A stretch of DNA of 64,000 nt, taken from NCBI GenBank assembly GCA_001599715.1, contig BCHU01000015.1:124001-188000 (forward strand), written 5' to 3'. The notes beneath the pieces were generated by a model. The model was not told the origin of the DNA, made no database searches, and worked only from the letters and a program-made list of their open reading frames with translations. Each line of letters opens with the position of its first letter. The stretch's first letter is position 1. This DNA is from Phaeotremella fagi (lineage: Eukaryota; Basidiomycota; Tremellomycetes; Tremellales; Phaeotremellaceae). Of this stretch, positions 1 through 10,990 are shown piece by piece. The position numbers and the translations under genes were made by a program.

Positions 1-937
1 GATAGGTGATAGTTTGTACTGACAACAGTAATCGGAGTTCTTCACGGATGAATTCAGCCAGACCTCGTGAGACTACAGCTGGTAAACCTCCAACAGGGAA
101 ATGAACACAGACGTCAACAATGAATGCGTATTGTCTTAAAAGCGACATTGTCTGTCTTATCCTGTCCAAATGAGGGTATGAAGTTTTAGGTGGAGAATTC
201 GGTCTTCGATTGACGATCGTTTTATGATATTGTTGGTAGTTGTCTTCGAATCCATTGTTGGCTGCATGTTTCGAATTATCTCTAGCTTTTGGTATCATAT
301 AGGGTGTAATGATGAGAGATCGAATTTTCGAGACCCGAACCCGAGGAGGAAGCCCTTGATGTGGAGTAGAAGGGTACTGGAACGTACTTTTAACATTGAA
401 ATTGCTGCTGAGATATCGATTAAGATGATCAATATCCTCCATATGAGGCATGCCATTAAGAATAACACAATCAATCGGTCGTCGAAAAGAGTTTTCAGTT
501 GTACCGGATCTAACAGCAAAGATGATCCCACGATGACCAAGCTTTTTGATAGCGTTCTTATCGCCGTTCTCTCCTAGATAGGGAATCAGGGAGGCAACTT
601 CGAAACACTTTTTGCTACAACGTTGAAGTAGGGCTAGAGAAGCTGCTGAGGATATGTTGCATATGTCTCTGAAGAGGTCGATTGGTAATGGGGTGTCGCT
701 CTTGACGAATGGTTGAGCAAGCTCTCCGGGACGATCACGGATGGATTGGGGCAGAGCGTCTGTTTTCCCACTAGAGAGCAAATCAGGATGGATATTGGGT
801 GTAGGAAGTTATTACTGTACTTACTCGATCAAAAATGAGCGTACATCTGTCCCAACTTTCTTAGTGTTCTTGTTCTTATCTGTGATAAATTTAAGACTCT
901 CCTTGGTAGCATCTACGAGTTGATCTAGTTCGTCCAT
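1..937 (-). CDS. F-box-like hypothetical protein, 3' end beyond window
   Basis: Two exons are visible (937-825 and 770-1), joined across a 54-nt GTAAGT...CTCTCTAG intron with a phase-2 junction. The second exon stays open for 770 nt to the window edge, so the stop lies outside. The protein starts MDELDQLVDATKE. From about residue 60 it has an F-box-like stretch (LPIDLFRDICNISSAASLAL, then LLQRCSKKCFE) resembling the Leu-rich entry motif of fungal F-box proteins, which recruit substrates to SCF ubiquitin ligases. No Leu-rich repeats or WD repeats are seen in the rest. The start is the first ATG that gives a frame continuing through the splice. It resembles in type, not in sequence, the F-box-like family at 37-41.5 kb. 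The F-box assignment is tentative; that the frame is coding is much surer. Confidence 0.65.
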
Positions 938-1375
938 GATGTGTTTGAATGACTTTTTGCAGATAGAGATAGTCTTGAACGATATTGGCACAGACACAAA
1001 GATTAATTGGGAATGATGAAACAGAAGTAACTGAGAAGAGATGGCTGAAATGAAAAGAAGAAATAGCAATGACCGAGATACACACAATCAATCAATGACG
1101 CACCACACCTCCTCCTCGTGGCAAACATTTGATGCCACTTTTAAAGATCTCACGCTCCAGCGATGTCTTTCTGATATTTTTTCATTGATCTGAAACTTAT
1201 GGAAAATCCACGGAGATTGTTGTTTTCCTGGCGTACAGGAATATCAGTTTTCAAACTCAACAAAGGATCGAATAGGTAGATCGATATATACCGATAAACT
1301 TGACTTCGGCTCATTTCGAAGTTCAACCTTTTTTTTCTTGAGACACGTTCATTCAATTCCGTCGACAGCACAAAG
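938..1375. other. Divergent intergenic region
   Basis: About 440 bases between two divergently starting genes, so probably promoters and 5' leaders for both. I see no RNA gene or repeat in it. Confidence 0.4.
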
Positions 1376-1939
1376 ATGGACACTGAAATATCATCACACC
1401 CACATATGCTGAAATATCATATTCTAGAAGAACAATCCTATCAGATAATCGAAGTTGATTCTTTCCAATCTGTCGACCAAACAGTCGCCGAAACCAAACT
1501 CTTATCCCTCCTAGTTCCAAGATCAAGATGGAAGTTCGAAGGAACGAATCTGTACCCTCTACTAAATCATCCAGAAACACACACATCGGCAAATTACTAC
1601 ATCCAAGGAAATCCAGAGAACGATGTTCAAATAGAACCCAGACTTTCTCCGACGTTATCCCAAGACCAGCTTGACTCTTGGAAAGTCGCAATCAAGAAAC
1701 GTGATGATTATATGAAGAGATGGATGACGTATCAAGATTGGTCCGAAAGTATAGCCTTACGATCAGGGAGGTGGGAAGCCTCTTTTGGCTATGAGGCAGA
1801 CCGTGGTACTTATGGAGAGATTTTTAGGGAGTACCATTTGAAATATACTGAGAATTTGGATGCTGGGGTGGCTGAGGAATGCGAGGCTAGTTTGTATTTC
1901 AGCTGGACAACTTCTTTTAGGATTGTGGAGCATGAATGA
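1376..1939 (+). CDS. Hypothetical protein, 187 aa, single exon
   Basis: An uninterrupted frame from ATG to TGA. The product is hydrophilic and acidic, rich in Tyr, Trp, Glu and Ser, with no signal peptide, membrane segment or motif that I recognise. It has the look of a soluble cytosolic or nuclear protein. The ATG is preceded by CACAAAG, an acceptable fungal start context. It converges with the next small gene at 2101-2694, with about 160 bases between stops. A single-exon gene is unusual in this intron-rich window; most others in the window without introns are lineage-specific unknowns. Function unknown. Confidence 0.55.
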   Translation: MDTEISSHPHMLKYHILEEQSYQIIEVDSFQSVDQTVAETKLLSLLVPRSRWKFEGTNLYPLLNHPETHTSANYYIQGNPENDVQIEPRLSPTLSQDQLDSWKVAIKKRDDYMKRWMTYQDWSESIALRSGRWEASFGYEADRGTYGEIFREYHLKYTENLDAGVAEECEASLYFSWTTSFRIVEHE

Positions 1940-2100
1940 ATGGGTTGTCTCAAAGGAGTGTAGATAGATAATGGCTGAGTCATCCGGCTGTGTTTACTGC
2001 TATTCCGTTATGATCCAATGTACTAGGGTGGGTCTATCGATTCCGCACTGGAGATGGCATGCAAACACACGACTTGTAGCAATTCATATACTAATTTCGA

Positions 2101-2694
2101 CTATGCGAAGAATTGTCTATAAACACTCTCAGCCTGTGATACAGATTCATCCATTACTCCACCATCATCCCCTTCTCCCATCTCAGATACAGAATGGAGA
2201 CCCGAATCCATAGAAACCGGAGAAACAGGTAACGAAGAAGGTAATTGGATCAATCTCTTACTGAACCAAGTCTGTTTCCATTTCTCAGAAGTGAAAACAG
2301 TGATTGTAAAGTTCCAAGTCGAAGCCAATTCTTGTAGAGCTACCGATTCACTGATATGTCGATGACTAGATATTTCCCAAGCTTCCAACGCAACTTCCGT
2401 CGTAACAGTAAAGTTGTCAACGATGAATGTAGCTGCTACGTTGGTTCTGTCGAAGATTATTTTTCTGATTTTAGGGATCTCTTGCTCGAAATTTGGATCT
2501 ACTGAATGTGGATTTCTAAAAGTCACAAACTTGGTATAACAGTTTGATTGTCTTGAGATTGTATAATCGATGATTTCTAGGACAGTGAAGATGTGAGTTT
2601 GATATCGAAGACAGTGCTCGCGTTGTTGTGGTGAGATCGACTGGTTGCTCGATTGGTTGGTGTAGAGCCAGCCTTGTGAAGGCGTGGGAGGCAT
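2101..2694 (-). CDS. Hypothetical protein, 197 aa, single exon
   Basis: An open frame from ATG to TAG. The N-terminus is Ser/Gln/Asn-rich, the middle has alternating hydrophobic residues (IFTVLEIIDYTI, ATFIVDNFTVTTEVALEAW) that suggest a beta-rich globular fold, and the C-terminus is acidic and low complexity (SEMGEGDDGGVMDES). No signal peptide or transmembrane helix, no recognisable catalytic motif. It is convergent with the neighbouring gene at 1376-1939. An upstream in-frame exon cannot be excluded because no homologue is known to me. Function unknown. Confidence 0.5.
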   Translation of the reverse strand: MPPTPSQGWLYTNQSSNQSISPQQREHCLRYQTHIFTVLEIIDYTISRQSNCYTKFVTFRNPHSVDPNFEQEIPKIRKIIFDRTNVAATFIVDNFTVTTEVALEAWEISSHRHISESVALQELASTWNFTITVFTSEKWKQTWFSKRLIQLPSSLPVSPVSMDSGLHSVSEMGEGDDGGVMDESVSQAESVYRQFFA

Positions 2695-3028
2695 TGGATT
2701 GCGATAGGCTGTGAGGAAGGTCGGATTCGAAGAAATGTTGGATGGGGTTTAGAAGTATTTTTCAAATATGCATGTACTAATGTCCCACTATGTGATCTGA
2801 GATTCCACCAGAAGAAGGCCGATTACATTTCATCTATGTACGAAAGGATTGTTTTATGAAAATAATCGGTATTGTCAATGTTCAGAAAATAATGACATTC
2901 CGAAATGGTTTTTACCGTATCTAGTCTTCCCAAATGATGTCAAGTGTTTTGCCGATGGATGGATGGGTCGGAATAAGATACCAAGATGAGACGACGAGGG
3001 ATTGTAAATTGAACAACAGAAGTCGACC
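2695..3028. other. Intergenic region
   Basis: Upstream of one leftward gene and downstream of another. AT-rich, nothing recognised beyond presumed promoter and 3' UTR sequence. Confidence 0.35.
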
Positions 3029-4621
3029 CTAATCCCGTTTTAATCCCACTTTCCCAGCCTTCTTCAGACCTCCCAAAGCAATTAATCCACAAACCATCAT
3101 CAAACCGAACATGGTATAAAAGCTGGCTTGATATCCTTTAAGTAGTTGATCCCTCGAAATCCCAAGATCGTTATCATCACTATTCTGATCCCCACCTACA
3201 CCAAGAGCGACCACCTGACAAATCCCTATTCCAAGACTACTACCGAACTGAGCCATCGTACTGAAAACAGCTCCAGCTAAACCTTGGGTCTTTTCAGGGA
3301 ATTCATCTGAAACTATCAATAGACCAACTGTGAATAGGACGTCACAGCTTATAGGTGCCATCACTTGAGCTATGAATTCTAGATTCCAGTAACTCCATGA
3401 TGGGTTTGTTAGTGCCATGAATAGTGATGACATTGCGGCGATGATCGAGGATATGCTGACCAGCCAGATTGCTGGGAATTTGTGAACGAATAATCCGACT
3501 GTTAGATTGATTAACGTCCCTACTAACAAACTCGGTAGTAGTCTAAGGGAAGTAAACAATGGTGTCGTTTGTTGGATCTCTTGAAAATAGAGACTTGAGA
3601 ATAGTTCCGATGAATTGAGGACTCCGTTTGATAGTGCTACCATGACACAGACCGAGGTGAACGGTAACCTTTTCCACAGAGAATTCGGTATCAAGGTAGC
3701 CTTCTGACGTCTTTCCCGATTATGCATCCACATTGGGAACGCTACGAATAGTGTCAGACTGAGTGTCAGAATCACGATTGTCGATGGGTCGTGGATGGTA
3801 GCTAAATTAGCACTCAAAATAGCCAGAACATAAGCCAACAGAGCTAAACCAGCTGATCCAATAATCCCACCAACCCAATCAATCTCTTTGACCAGCGATT
3901 GCAAGATTGAAGTCGACCTGGGAGGAACGGTCGGTTTTGGTAATGTCCAATATCCAATAGCTGACGCGACCAACATCCCACCACCTGAAAGATAGAAACC
4001 GATTCTCCAGCCCAACTTCTCGATAATGAACCCACTTATCACTAGACCAGCTGAAAATCCTAACGGTTGACTCAAACCTAGACATGCAAGACTGATATTT
4101 CTAGTTTTACCCTGTTGCGTAGCCGCTGCGACCAATGCGAATGAAGCTGGAAGATGAAGTGACATTGCCAGACCTTGGAACGCACGTAGTATCACTAGCT
4201 GTATACCTGTAGAAGAAAATCCACAGGCTAAGGTGAATATACCAAGAAGTGAACAGCCAACAACTTCAACTGGTCGAGGTCCAAGTAGATCTGCTACGGA
4301 TCCTGCTAAAAGTAATGTTGAACCTGATGTAAGTCCATAAACCGATGATGGCCATAGGTAAAGTGATCTAGGTAAATCAATTGATGTTGATATAGAAGGT
4401 AGTCCTACTGTGATCACACCGTTCGTGAAACTGGATAAAAAGTTGATCGCGCATAATTGGAAAACCGTCAGAAAAGTCCGGAATGAAGATACTGGTGCAG
4501 ATGGAAGTTCAGAGTTGGGATTGCTAGCGGTGGTTGTTCTATTGAGACTGGGTTGAGATACTGAAGCTATTGGGTGGAGCTCTGTGAGCTCTATGGTCTC
4601 TGTCATGGTAGTGGTCGACAT
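3029..4621 (-). CDS. MFS transporter, drug:H+ antiporter-like
   Basis: A 530-residue intronless frame with about 12-14 hydrophobic segments after a Ser/Thr-rich cytosolic N-tail of about 50 residues. After the first membrane segment comes the loop VADLLGPRPVEVVGC, a degenerate form of the MFS loop 2-3 motif; LRAFQGLAMSLHLPAS matches the conserved helix 4-5 region of DHA-type exporters (RxxQG). The central loop contains RRQKATLIPNSLWK, like the VP-N/LIP-x-LW motif between halves of DHA2/aminotriazole-resistance-type transporters. Expected role: proton-coupled export of small toxic molecules at the plasma membrane. Substrate cannot be read from sequence. The ATG is clear (TTAAATG). Lack of introns in a 1.6-kb gene is unusual here and could reflect acquisition by transfer or retroposition, but that is only an inference. 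Confidence 0.88.
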   Translation of the reverse strand: MSTTTMTETIELTELHPIASVSQPSLNRTTTASNPNSELPSAPVSSFRTFLTVFQLCAINFLSSFTNGVITVGLPSISTSIDLPRSLYLWPSSVYGLTSGSTLLLAGSVADLLGPRPVEVVGCSLLGIFTLACGFSSTGIQLVILRAFQGLAMSLHLPASFALVAAATQQGKTRNISLACLGLSQPLGFSAGLVISGFIIEKLGWRIGFYLSGGGMLVASAIGYWTLPKPTVPPRSTSILQSLVKEIDWVGGIIGSAGLALLAYVLAILSANLATIHDPSTIVILTLSLTLFVAFPMWMHNRERRQKATLIPNSLWKRLPFTSVCVMVALSNGVLNSSELFSSLYFQEIQQTTPLFTSLRLLPSLLVGTLINLTVGLFVHKFPAIWLVSISSIIAAMSSLFMALTNPSWSYWNLEFIAQVMAPISCDVLFTVGLLIVSDEFPEKTQGLAGAVFSTMAQFGSSLGIGICQVVALGVGGDQNSDDNDLGISRDQLLKGYQASFYTMFGLMMVCGLIALGGLKKAGKVGLKRD

Positions 4622-5021
4622 TTAAGATGGAAGTGGAAAAGAGAAAATGTCATTGTCAGGTCCACTCTGTGTAGATAGATCTAAGAGGCGAGTTAGCCGA
4701 AGGCCGACTCGATCCAGAGTTCCATACCACTAGCGTTTACCTTATCAGACTGGTTAGGTCTATTTCCATTGCAAGTCTTTTGTTCCATAGATATTACAGT
4801 ATTGAGAATATACCGACAACTTCCATGTATCCTTTAATCATAGCTCACAATTGCCGAAACTTCCTTCGAATCATCCTCCTTTCACGGAGCTGAGTTTGCG
4901 GCCTTCGTTGTGGAGCGAAATGGTGGAAAATATTTGCTAAAAGAGAACTGTTCCACGGTTCTCCAATTTCTCTTTCTACATTATTTTTCAAACAAATTTT
5001 ATCTCTTTTTCACCCGTTTTA
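4622..5021. other. Divergent intergenic region
   Basis: About 400 bases between the divergent MFS gene and the small gene at 5022. Likely shared promoter space; no specific site identified. Confidence 0.4.
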
Positions 5022-5522
5022 ATGGTTCAATTAAGTTCAGTTACTCTCAGATTCGACTCCTGGGATGGTATCAGCCCATTACCAAGCCAGACCGCCAGTA
5101 AGATCTGGCTTGTGGGACCTTGTGTCGACCCATCCAAATCAAAGTCGAAAGAGACTTCCGGCGAAGAAGACAAGAACGTTACCGTCGTTGGTCATGGTGA
5201 TCACCCGCTGAAAACGGCTTTCAATGGTTCAAAATACAACATCCAATCGACCTATAAGAATGAGCACCTAGCTTCCTTGTTCATCGACATCACGCCTGAT
5301 GGGTGTGCATGCAAGAGAAAAAAATGGCGATTCCAGGTCTATAAGGAGTCACAGACAGATAAGATGGGGAAGGGGAAGGAAACTGAGACTGAGGATACGG
5401 AGGTGGCGGGAGCTTGGCCAGCGGGGTCGATGGTCGATGGTGAGATCGGTTGGGAGAACAATCAAGGAGTCTGTTCATGTCGCAGTAGCTACCTTTCAAG
5501 TGCTTCATTGTTAGGATATTGA
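5022..5522 (+). CDS. Hypothetical protein, 166 aa
   Basis: Open frame starting MVQLSSVTLRFDSWDGISPL. The middle is Lys/Glu/Ser-rich (SKSKSKETSGEEDKN), followed by TAFNGSKYNIQSTYKN and a charged segment rich in Lys, Glu and Thr. No domain recognised. A candidate 34-nt intron (GTGTGCATG...ATTCCAG near 5298-5331) lies inside the frame but would shift into a much more basic frame, so I keep the unspliced reading. The frame could be part of a longer gene. Function unknown; moderate doubt that the whole frame is translated. Confidence 0.4.
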   Translation: MVQLSSVTLRFDSWDGISPLPSQTASKIWLVGPCVDPSKSKSKETSGEEDKNVTVVGHGDHPLKTAFNGSKYNIQSTYKNEHLASLFIDITPDGCACKRKKWRFQVYKESQTDKMGKGKETETEDTEVAGAWPAGSMVDGEIGWENNQGVCSCRSSYLSSASLLGY

Positions 5523-5843
5523 TGGGGTCTTGAAAGTTCGATATGGATAAGCGTTCTGTAGAATGATGATGTGGTTGAATACAATGTTGTGATACTCCAA
5601 GCCTCCGATGTCTGTTGTCGTCCGGTATGCCTGATGTTGCCTTATCCTTTCGTACGACTTGTGATAATACAGAAATCGTTCCCTTGGCTTAAGAGTGGTT
5701 CATACGGAGACAACAACTGTACGTTAACGGCTTTAATCTTGGCCTTTGCAATGACTCATCGTCGTAAAACATCACATCATTCTAAAATAAAAAACCCAAA
5801 ACAAAATGTCCTTCTAAGTCTAAATTACATACAGTACAAAATT
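5523..5843. other. Intergenic between convergent genes
   Basis: About 320 bases holding presumed 3' UTRs of the convergent genes on each side. An open frame on the + strand here mostly overlaps the antisense of the exostosin exon and looks fortuitous. Confidence 0.35.
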
Positions 5844-8800
5844 CTAATGCATCGGATAGACCGTAGTCAACCGAGCTTTCGTGGCCTGAAGGGCGTAATA
5901 GAGAGGTCCACGTCGCTTGAGTTCATCCTCCGGTCGTTCGTCTCGAGCGTATATGAAAGCGTCACGCACCAGCATCAGATTAGCTTGTAGACTTTCCAGT
6001 CGCTCGAGGGGGATTGCTCGAAGGGTTTCTTCCAAATGATCGAGTTCTGTTGGATTGATACGAATTGAGAACTTGGCCCAATCCAAAACATCTGGGTAAG
6101 GGAAATGGGAACCGTCTGCTAGAAGCACTGGGATACACCCGGCATAAATGACATCGCTGGTTCGAGTTGCCCATCCTAAACGTAAACGTCAGTTTTGCTC
6201 TTTGCAAGCTGCTATAACTCACCTGTTGTGCCCCGTGGGAGGGGACAGAAGACTGTGTTGTTCAATGAAGCGAAATAGTTGTGCTGTCCGCTGTTGGACC
6301 AGACCGACTGTGGTCCAAACCCAGGAACGAGTTCTGTCGAAGCAGTGTCGCCTCGCGAGCATGTCAATCGATACCGTGTGTGCTTCCCTGTACCCCAATA
6401 GGAGCCTGCCCAAAACACCAGATGTTGTCGATCGGCAACGGGGCGAACTTGGTTCATGTCTTCAAAGCGGTCGAGCAAATCTGCCGAGTTGAGAGTGCGC
6501 GGGGGGACTACAACATCCTCTTGAGGTCGATAACAAGGTGTGTTGTAGTCTCCCATTACAGACCATACCACAGTGTTGTTGCTCATTCTGTCCAAAGGCT
6601 GCAAATGTGAGTAATGGCGGATAGCCCAGATGTCCCTGAAATAGTGTCAGAATATCATTCATCCGAGTGGAAAACAGAACTCACCAGTCGAAGCGGAGAC
6701 ATTGGCCCCAGTCATGCGTCACAGCAAACACTTTCGTCTTGTTGTGGAAATCTGGAATTGTCCTGACACCATAGTCCCACATCTCATCGAGATTCAGTGG
6801 TCCACATTCCTGATACAACCGTAAGATGATAATATCCGCTTCGTCAGCAGGGACCGAGTGCTCGACCAAAGGGCGGTACAAAGCTGCGTCCGCGGTGAAT
6901 GAACTCTTGTTGATTGTATGGCATTCAGCATTTTCAGCTTCACTCTCGGAAGGGTATCCGCTGAGGATATGGATTTTGGGGAGTTCTGATGACACAGCAA
7001 TCTGGCGATTGGCTTGAGGCAGGAGAGCGTTTTTCCATGATAACCTCGAAACGGTACTCATCAACCGATTTGCTTTGGTCTTCACCGTTGAACCGAGTCC
7101 GTCAGATTTGAGAGGAGGGAAACTGAGAGTATCCAAATGTGCGTATTCCGAGAAAGGGAATTGCTGTCGAGGCGTACAGCTGTCGGGGATGATGCATTTG
7201 CAGTTGTCCGTCCGAACGCAAATCGTGGGACTGTCACAATCGTTCCAGCAGGCTTGAAGGTCCCTTCTGGGCCAATCCTGGATGTTCCCATAGTTCTGTA
7301 GAAGGGTGTCGACTGTTGAAGGCGAGGAGAGATCAAGTGTTGTCGAGGATTTAAGATCTGGTTGCAGTTTGTTCAAAGCCTCTGTGACAAAAGTGCAGTG
7401 GTGGTTTCTGTAGCTGCTGTCAAAGGGAATGGCGAACGATGTACCATAAGTGATGTCACTTTCGATAACTGGTTGGAAGAGTCAGTACGTGGACAGATTA
7501 AGGATAAATAAAATACCCACAATCATCCTCTGCAAAAGGCCATTTGCCGCTGAATGGACAACACCCTGTCCGGATCCTCCAAGCAAACGGCGAGTCATCA
7601 TTGGCAGCCTCAAGGACCATGTCCAAGTGACCCTTTTGGTCCACACTCTCCTTCAGACTCAAATTGGGGTTTCCGATAATTATTTTCCCAGAAGTAGCGT
7701 CAATGAGTTGGAAAGCGGAAGAGTTTGATCCTTTTAGCTAAGGGATGATGTCAGTGGTTGCATGCGGGTGTCATTGGAATGCTTACGTGGATCGAGAAGA
7801 TGGTGGGCGGGGTCTGCTTGATAGTCATACGTTGCACGTTTGGCCTACTAGCATCGTCCTCCATGACAAGGTTGAATTGCTTGCCCTGCTTCGCATCGTA
7901 AAATGAGACCTTGTTCGCTCCAGTTTTGGCGTTCCAGCTGTGTACTTTAACACCGAATTTGTAACCGTCAAACTCATCTCGATAACCAGGTCCTCCATCA
8001 ATATAGAACGCCTGACTGGTTTCGTTGAGGCGCATTTGTTCCACCGAGCCAAAATAGTTCGCGGCTAAATTTACCACACACTCGTCTAAGAGATTCAGTT
8101 GAATGTTATCAGCTGGTCGTAAAGATCCTTGACCGCAGTTGCGCTCAAGATACGACAAGTTATAGTCGATCATCTTCTGGCGGTAGGCTTTGATGTACCT
8201 CCCCATACCCTCCTCGAATTGCACTTGTGCTCGAAAACCAATGATTTTCTCCGCTTTATCAGGACTACCCTCGTAGTGATCAGGGAATCGATCGTCACCT
8301 GGTAAGATCTGAAAGGGTGCCGATGATCCTGTGTATTTGATAATAGCGTGAACCATGTCGGTGGCACGAGTGGATTGACCTGCCACAAAATTGAAATCGT
8401 CTAAAAAGGTTTGATCTCGCCAGGATGACAAGAAACGTTTCCGAAGTCCTTCGAGATGACTGACAGATGCGAGAAATCCGTTAACACAGTCGTCGATGTA
8501 GAGCATATCGAGATCCTGTGCTCCTCCTACGAGCTGAATTGGCATGTCACTGAGAGCCGAGCGAACTATGGCGGGAACAAGTCGTTCCGGGATATCGTCG
8601 ACACCCCCATAAACATTGGAGAGCCGAACGATGATAGCTCTCAGACCCCATCCTCCAAGCTTCGCATCGTTGACTGCGGCCTCTACCTCCCATTCAGAAG
8701 CCAATTTAGATGCCCCGTAGGCATTGGCTGGCTTTTTGTCAGAGCTCTCCGTAATGACAGGGACGTTGGTCACAGCGCCGTACACTTCTCGACTTGATGT

Positions 8801-9517
8801 CTGAATAAACCAAGGGGCGGCTTTCGTTTTCGACGTTTTCGAAAGGGCAGACTGCTTCATTGAATGTAGTAGGGAACGCGTGCCGTTACGGTTGACGTCC
8901 CAACAGTCGCGCTCGTTCTCGACACACCACAGAACGCGAGAGACTGCCGCTAAGTTGACTACTCCCACGACGTCTTCCTCTGAGATGATTGTCGAAACCA
9001 GGTCTACATCCCGAATGTCACCGTGGTGAAATTTGAGAATGGACTTTGTCGTACCGGAAGGTACTGGAAATTCTTGATGAAGAGCTGCTATCGCAGAATC
9101 ATGTTCGATCGCGTCGAGAATTGTAACACTGTATTCTCTAGACAGGAGTTGTCGCACCAGTTTTTTCCCTACGTTAACGGTCAATCAGTACCAGCCCTTA
9201 GTTGAGCGCAACAACAGGCAGTAAGCATACCTATGTTGCCCATCCCACCCGTGACCACTATCCTGTTCGCGTGAGGACGAGAGGCAGGTGATGATGGAAG
9301 ACCGAGTGGCATGTATTTCGAATGGAAATCGACCTCTGGGAGAAGAGATTCATATTTTTCGAAAGACAGTCGATGCTGGTGTGACAATTTCAGTCTTCAG
9401 CAAGACGTGTTCAAGCTAGGAAACTTCGTCACTCACTTGAAAGGCTAAGAGAACACAGATAAGCCCACTGACCAGGGCGAAGAACGATAAGCGATGTCGT
9501 TGGAACGGCCTAACCAT
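5844..9517 (-). CDS. Fusion: NAD-dependent epimerase/dehydratase + GT47 exostosin, membrane-anchored
   Basis: Seven exons (9517-9437, 9375-9231, 9168-7787, 7737-7521, 7468-6685, 6635-6223, 6175-5844) give a continuous 1117-residue protein; every junction is GT-AG and in phase. Residues 10-26 form one hydrophobic signal-anchor after a basic N-tail, the type II topology of Golgi glycosyltransferases. Residues about 66-420 are an extended short-chain dehydrogenase with the Rossmann motif VTGGMGNIG (Gly70-76), GDIRD, and the catalytic YGASK (Tyr226, Lys230), as in UDP-sugar epimerases/decarboxylases. A middle region (about 430-640) has no recognised fold. The C-terminal part is an exostosin (GT47) domain ending in the hallmark GCIPVLLADGSHFPYPDVLDW and PEDELKRRGPLYYAL. 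The protein may make and transfer a nucleotide sugar on one polypeptide, for capsule, wall or glycan synthesis; that role is inferred. Gene structure is strongly supported. Confidence 0.9.
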
Positions 9518-10555
9518 TCTTGGTGAATGTTGAGTGTATAGTATACATGCAAGAACTCTCAACCAGCGATAAACAAACTCCCGCGACACGACTGTCGTCG
9601 TGATTGCAAAAAATGTTGGCCAAGCAGGGGTTTCAGAGGCTTAAGGTGTCCGCAGGTGCTATAAACATACTGCTCGGACAAATACCCAAGATTTGGACCA
9701 GCGAATAAGGAAGACCTGAATTCAGGGCTTACCAACATGTTGTTGAGTTACTTCCTCGGGCCAGCAGCATAAGAAAATCGGCTGTCACCATTTCGTACCT
9801 GAGTCACGTCGACAGGTGAGTTAATGATAAGCCTCGAGCTACAGCGTAAATACGAAAATCTTCGATTCCATTTTTAGTCCTGCCTGTGAAGTAAGTTCCT
9901 GTGCCTTGAAGATCATTGACTGAAGGGCGTAAACTATTGTTTACAACCATTTCCACTTCCCTAGGCCCAGAATCTAATTGTACGATCGGGGTGGTTGGAG
10001 ACGCAGTGCTACGCTTCCATTTCTTTCAAGAAACAGCATGCGTTTCTGATGTGTGTGTGTACTGGCGATTCCTTATAATTACAGAACGAAGAAAGGTGTG
10101 TTACTGACTGTAATGACAAGGGGAGGTGCACCAAGTGCAGATGATTCAACGTACAGTGCAGTGTCGCTTACTTGTGGCTTCATTGATCTTGGCTCAGCGA
10201 GATGAGGACAGGTAACGCTGTGGTAAGACTATGAGCAAAAGTGTTTATCAGGTGCGATAAAAGAGAAACCTAGCTGTTTCTTACACGTCATCTGGTGCCA
10301 GCTAGTGCTTGTATAGACTTGAGGTACTACGACGCATGCGGAAGGATTTGCCATCTGGGATTCGAATTCTCGTCTCCAAGTGACTTATGCACAAGTGGTC
10401 TTTAGAGTACTGTGCAAATCTCGCCATGTGGGGAAAATGACTACAAGACGTCACTGAGAATCCTTTGACTGACCCTCTATTATCTGTTCATTGGCGTTAG
10501 AAACCAGACTCTTTGTCTTCAGTACCCTAAATAATCACTGTGTCCTGTGTCTATC
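9518..10555. other. 1-kb divergent intergenic region
   Basis: The longest empty stretch on this side, between the divergently transcribed fusion gene and the small gene at 10556. Short open frames are present but lack coding character. A GATTCGAATTC near 10360 resembles a Pol III B-box core but no tRNA fold goes with it. Probably promoter and 5' leader sequence. Confidence 0.35.
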
Positions 10556-10990
10556 ATGTCCACCCCACTACACAAAGCTACAAACAAGGTCGCCCAATTG
10601 ACTCTAGTCATTGCGTCAGAGTGGAACGGGTGGTCAGCAGTGAACAAAACGCTTTCATGCGAAATCGTTATCGAAACTCCGCACATTGATGTTCGATTGA
10701 TTCCGTTAAGTCATTACCTCCGAGAATCAGGTATTAGTATCTCAAGGTATGATCCAATTCCACATACTCTAGTTATCGATTGTGATCAATATCAAGGTTT
10801 GTGTGAAAACGTCTTTTTTCATATAGACGAGACTTGTGAAGGGTTTAGATTAGGCGGGCTCGGAGGTAGAAAAGTTGTTGTTGTTGAAGGTTACATGACT
10901 TGGGATGAAGTGGAAGTATTAGATGGTTCTGCAGAATCTCTTTTCTTGGTGGATCATATTTCCGAATCTGACAGTGTTTTGGAATATTGA
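10556..10990 (+). CDS. Hypothetical protein, 144 aa
   Basis: Single-exon frame from the ATG in ATCATGTCCACC to TGA. The frame extends three codons further upstream only through a GTG, so the ATG is taken as the start. The product is acidic, with alternating hydrophobic stretches (QLTLVIASEWNGWSAV, EIVIETPHIDVRLIPL, GRKVVVVEGYMTWDEVEVL) suggesting a small beta-rich fold. No signal peptide, membrane segment or known motif. Function unknown; likely lineage-specific. Confidence 0.5.
   Translation: MSTPLHKATNKVAQLTLVIASEWNGWSAVNKTLSCEIVIETPHIDVRLIPLSHYLRESGISISRYDPIPHTLVIDCDQYQGLCENVFFHIDETCEGFRLGGLGGRKVVVVEGYMTWDEVEVLDGSAESLFLVDHISESDSVLEY

Noticed and set aside
224..577. 117-codon + strand frame
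   Set aside because: Antisense to the partial F-box-like gene, whose frame is open for 770 bases and joins a good upstream exon.
5571..5990. 139-codon + frame
   Set aside because: Its last third is antisense to the conserved exostosin exon and the rest has no coding features.
10350..10380. Pol III B-box-like GATTCGAATTC
   Set aside because: No matching A box or cloverleaf could be drawn around it.
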